From Methanosaeta sp. PtaB.Bin039 (lineage in GTDB: Archaea; Halobacteriota; Methanosarcinia; Methanotrichales; Methanotrichaceae), in contig MVQI01000051.1 of assembly GCA_002067795.1 (NCBI GenBank), forward strand, positions 1 to 64,000: a stretch of 64,000 bases of DNA, read 5' to 3'. How positions within the stretch are numbered: position 1 is the first letter of the stretch; every line of letters starts with the position of its first letter. The position numbers were made by a program, and so were the translations under genes. This document shows, piece after piece, positions 63,906 through 64,000 of the stretch. The notes beneath the pieces are model-generated. The model searched no databases. It saw only the letters and a list, made by a program, of their open reading frames with translations, and was not told the origin of the DNA.

Positions 63906-64000
63906 TCATGTCGCTGACTGCGCGATCAGGCTTCTGCCGCTCATCTCCTGCGGCTGATGGAGGCCCATCAGCTCGAGGATGGTCGGGGCTACGTCTGCCA
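63906..64000 (-). CDS. gpmI: 2,3-bisphosphoglycerate-independent phosphoglycerate mutase, C-terminal end (partial)
   Basis: The last 30 residues, read on the minus strand from the right edge, give ADVAPTILELMGLHQP then QEMSGRSLI. This ADxxPTxLxLMGL...P.EMxGxSL ending is characteristic of GpmI. TGA is at 63906-63908. It interconverts 3- and 2-phosphoglycerate in glycolysis and gluconeogenesis. The VIT-family gene lies 83 bases downstream. Confidence 0.82.
   Translation of the reverse strand, partial: ADVAPTILELMGLHQPQEMSGRSLIAQSAT

Overview
The window is a chromosomal segment of a methanogenic archaeon, most likely a Methanothrix (Methanosaeta)-like member of the Methanosarcinales with a fairly high GC content. 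The evidence is a membrane-bound heterodisulfide reductase with a b-type cytochrome subunit (hdrED), F420-dependent methylene-H4MPT reductase (mer), O-phosphoseryl-tRNA synthetase (sepS), a methanogenesis-marker-9 protein, and archaeal information-processing genes (RadB, aRF1, Rpo11, Csl4, S17e). Many genes have a TATA box 20-50 bases before the start. The genus assignment is an inference from gene content. No rRNA, tRNA, CRISPR array or intact insertion sequence was seen.

Layout. 1-2.8 kb: the end of an unknown gene with a terminator, a long regulatory leader, and hdrED. 3-11 kb: an HD phosphohydrolase, a dockerin-tagged binding protein, a UPF0216 protein, thiDN, ribosomal protein S17e, dapA-dapB and small unknown genes. 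11.2-19.6 kb: an envelope locus. It holds a four-gene operon with ATGA overlaps (repeat-bearing exported protein, Ig-like type I membrane protein, polytopic membrane protein, cytoplasmic tubulin/FtsZ-like GTPase), a further exported protein, and a divergent secreted transglutaminase. The transglutaminase shares its N-terminal domain with the first operon protein. This is the best candidate here for an undescribed system. 19.9-26.8 kb: a class V aminotransferase, RNase HII, a small transporter, a methanogen cassette (marker 9, CitG-like, DUF447), radB and an acetyltransferase. 27-32 kb: a lamin-tail protein, a HAD phosphatase, a metallo-beta-lactamase-fold protein and a KamA-type radical SAM enzyme.

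31.7-44.8 kb is a long block of RNA and translation genes, mostly on the minus strand: rtcA, rpo11, csl4, a METTL5-like methylase, a TPR protein, mtnA, rpiA, sepS, a translin homologue, a TIM-barrel isomerase, a COG1325 RNA-binding protein, aRF1 and, divergently, a methylthioinosine phosphorylase. 44.8-50.8 kb is looser and more AT-rich: lipoprotein, exported proteins, Bcp peroxiredoxin, PPC-domain protein, a degenerate integrase-like protein, two paralogous winged-helix regulators, a strong promoter with no recognisable product, and a small membrane protein. 50.9-64 kb: a MutS-family ATPase, a methyltransferase, a 44-residue protein with a MoaD-like protein, trpS, a degenerate copy of the nadM 3' end, the operon saccharopine-dehydrogenase-like / SAM hydrolase / mer / nadM, small exported and zinc proteins, mobB, an M20 peptidase, a VIT-family protein and the 3' end of a phosphoglycerate mutase gene.

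All assignments were read from the sequence by eye. No database search was run.
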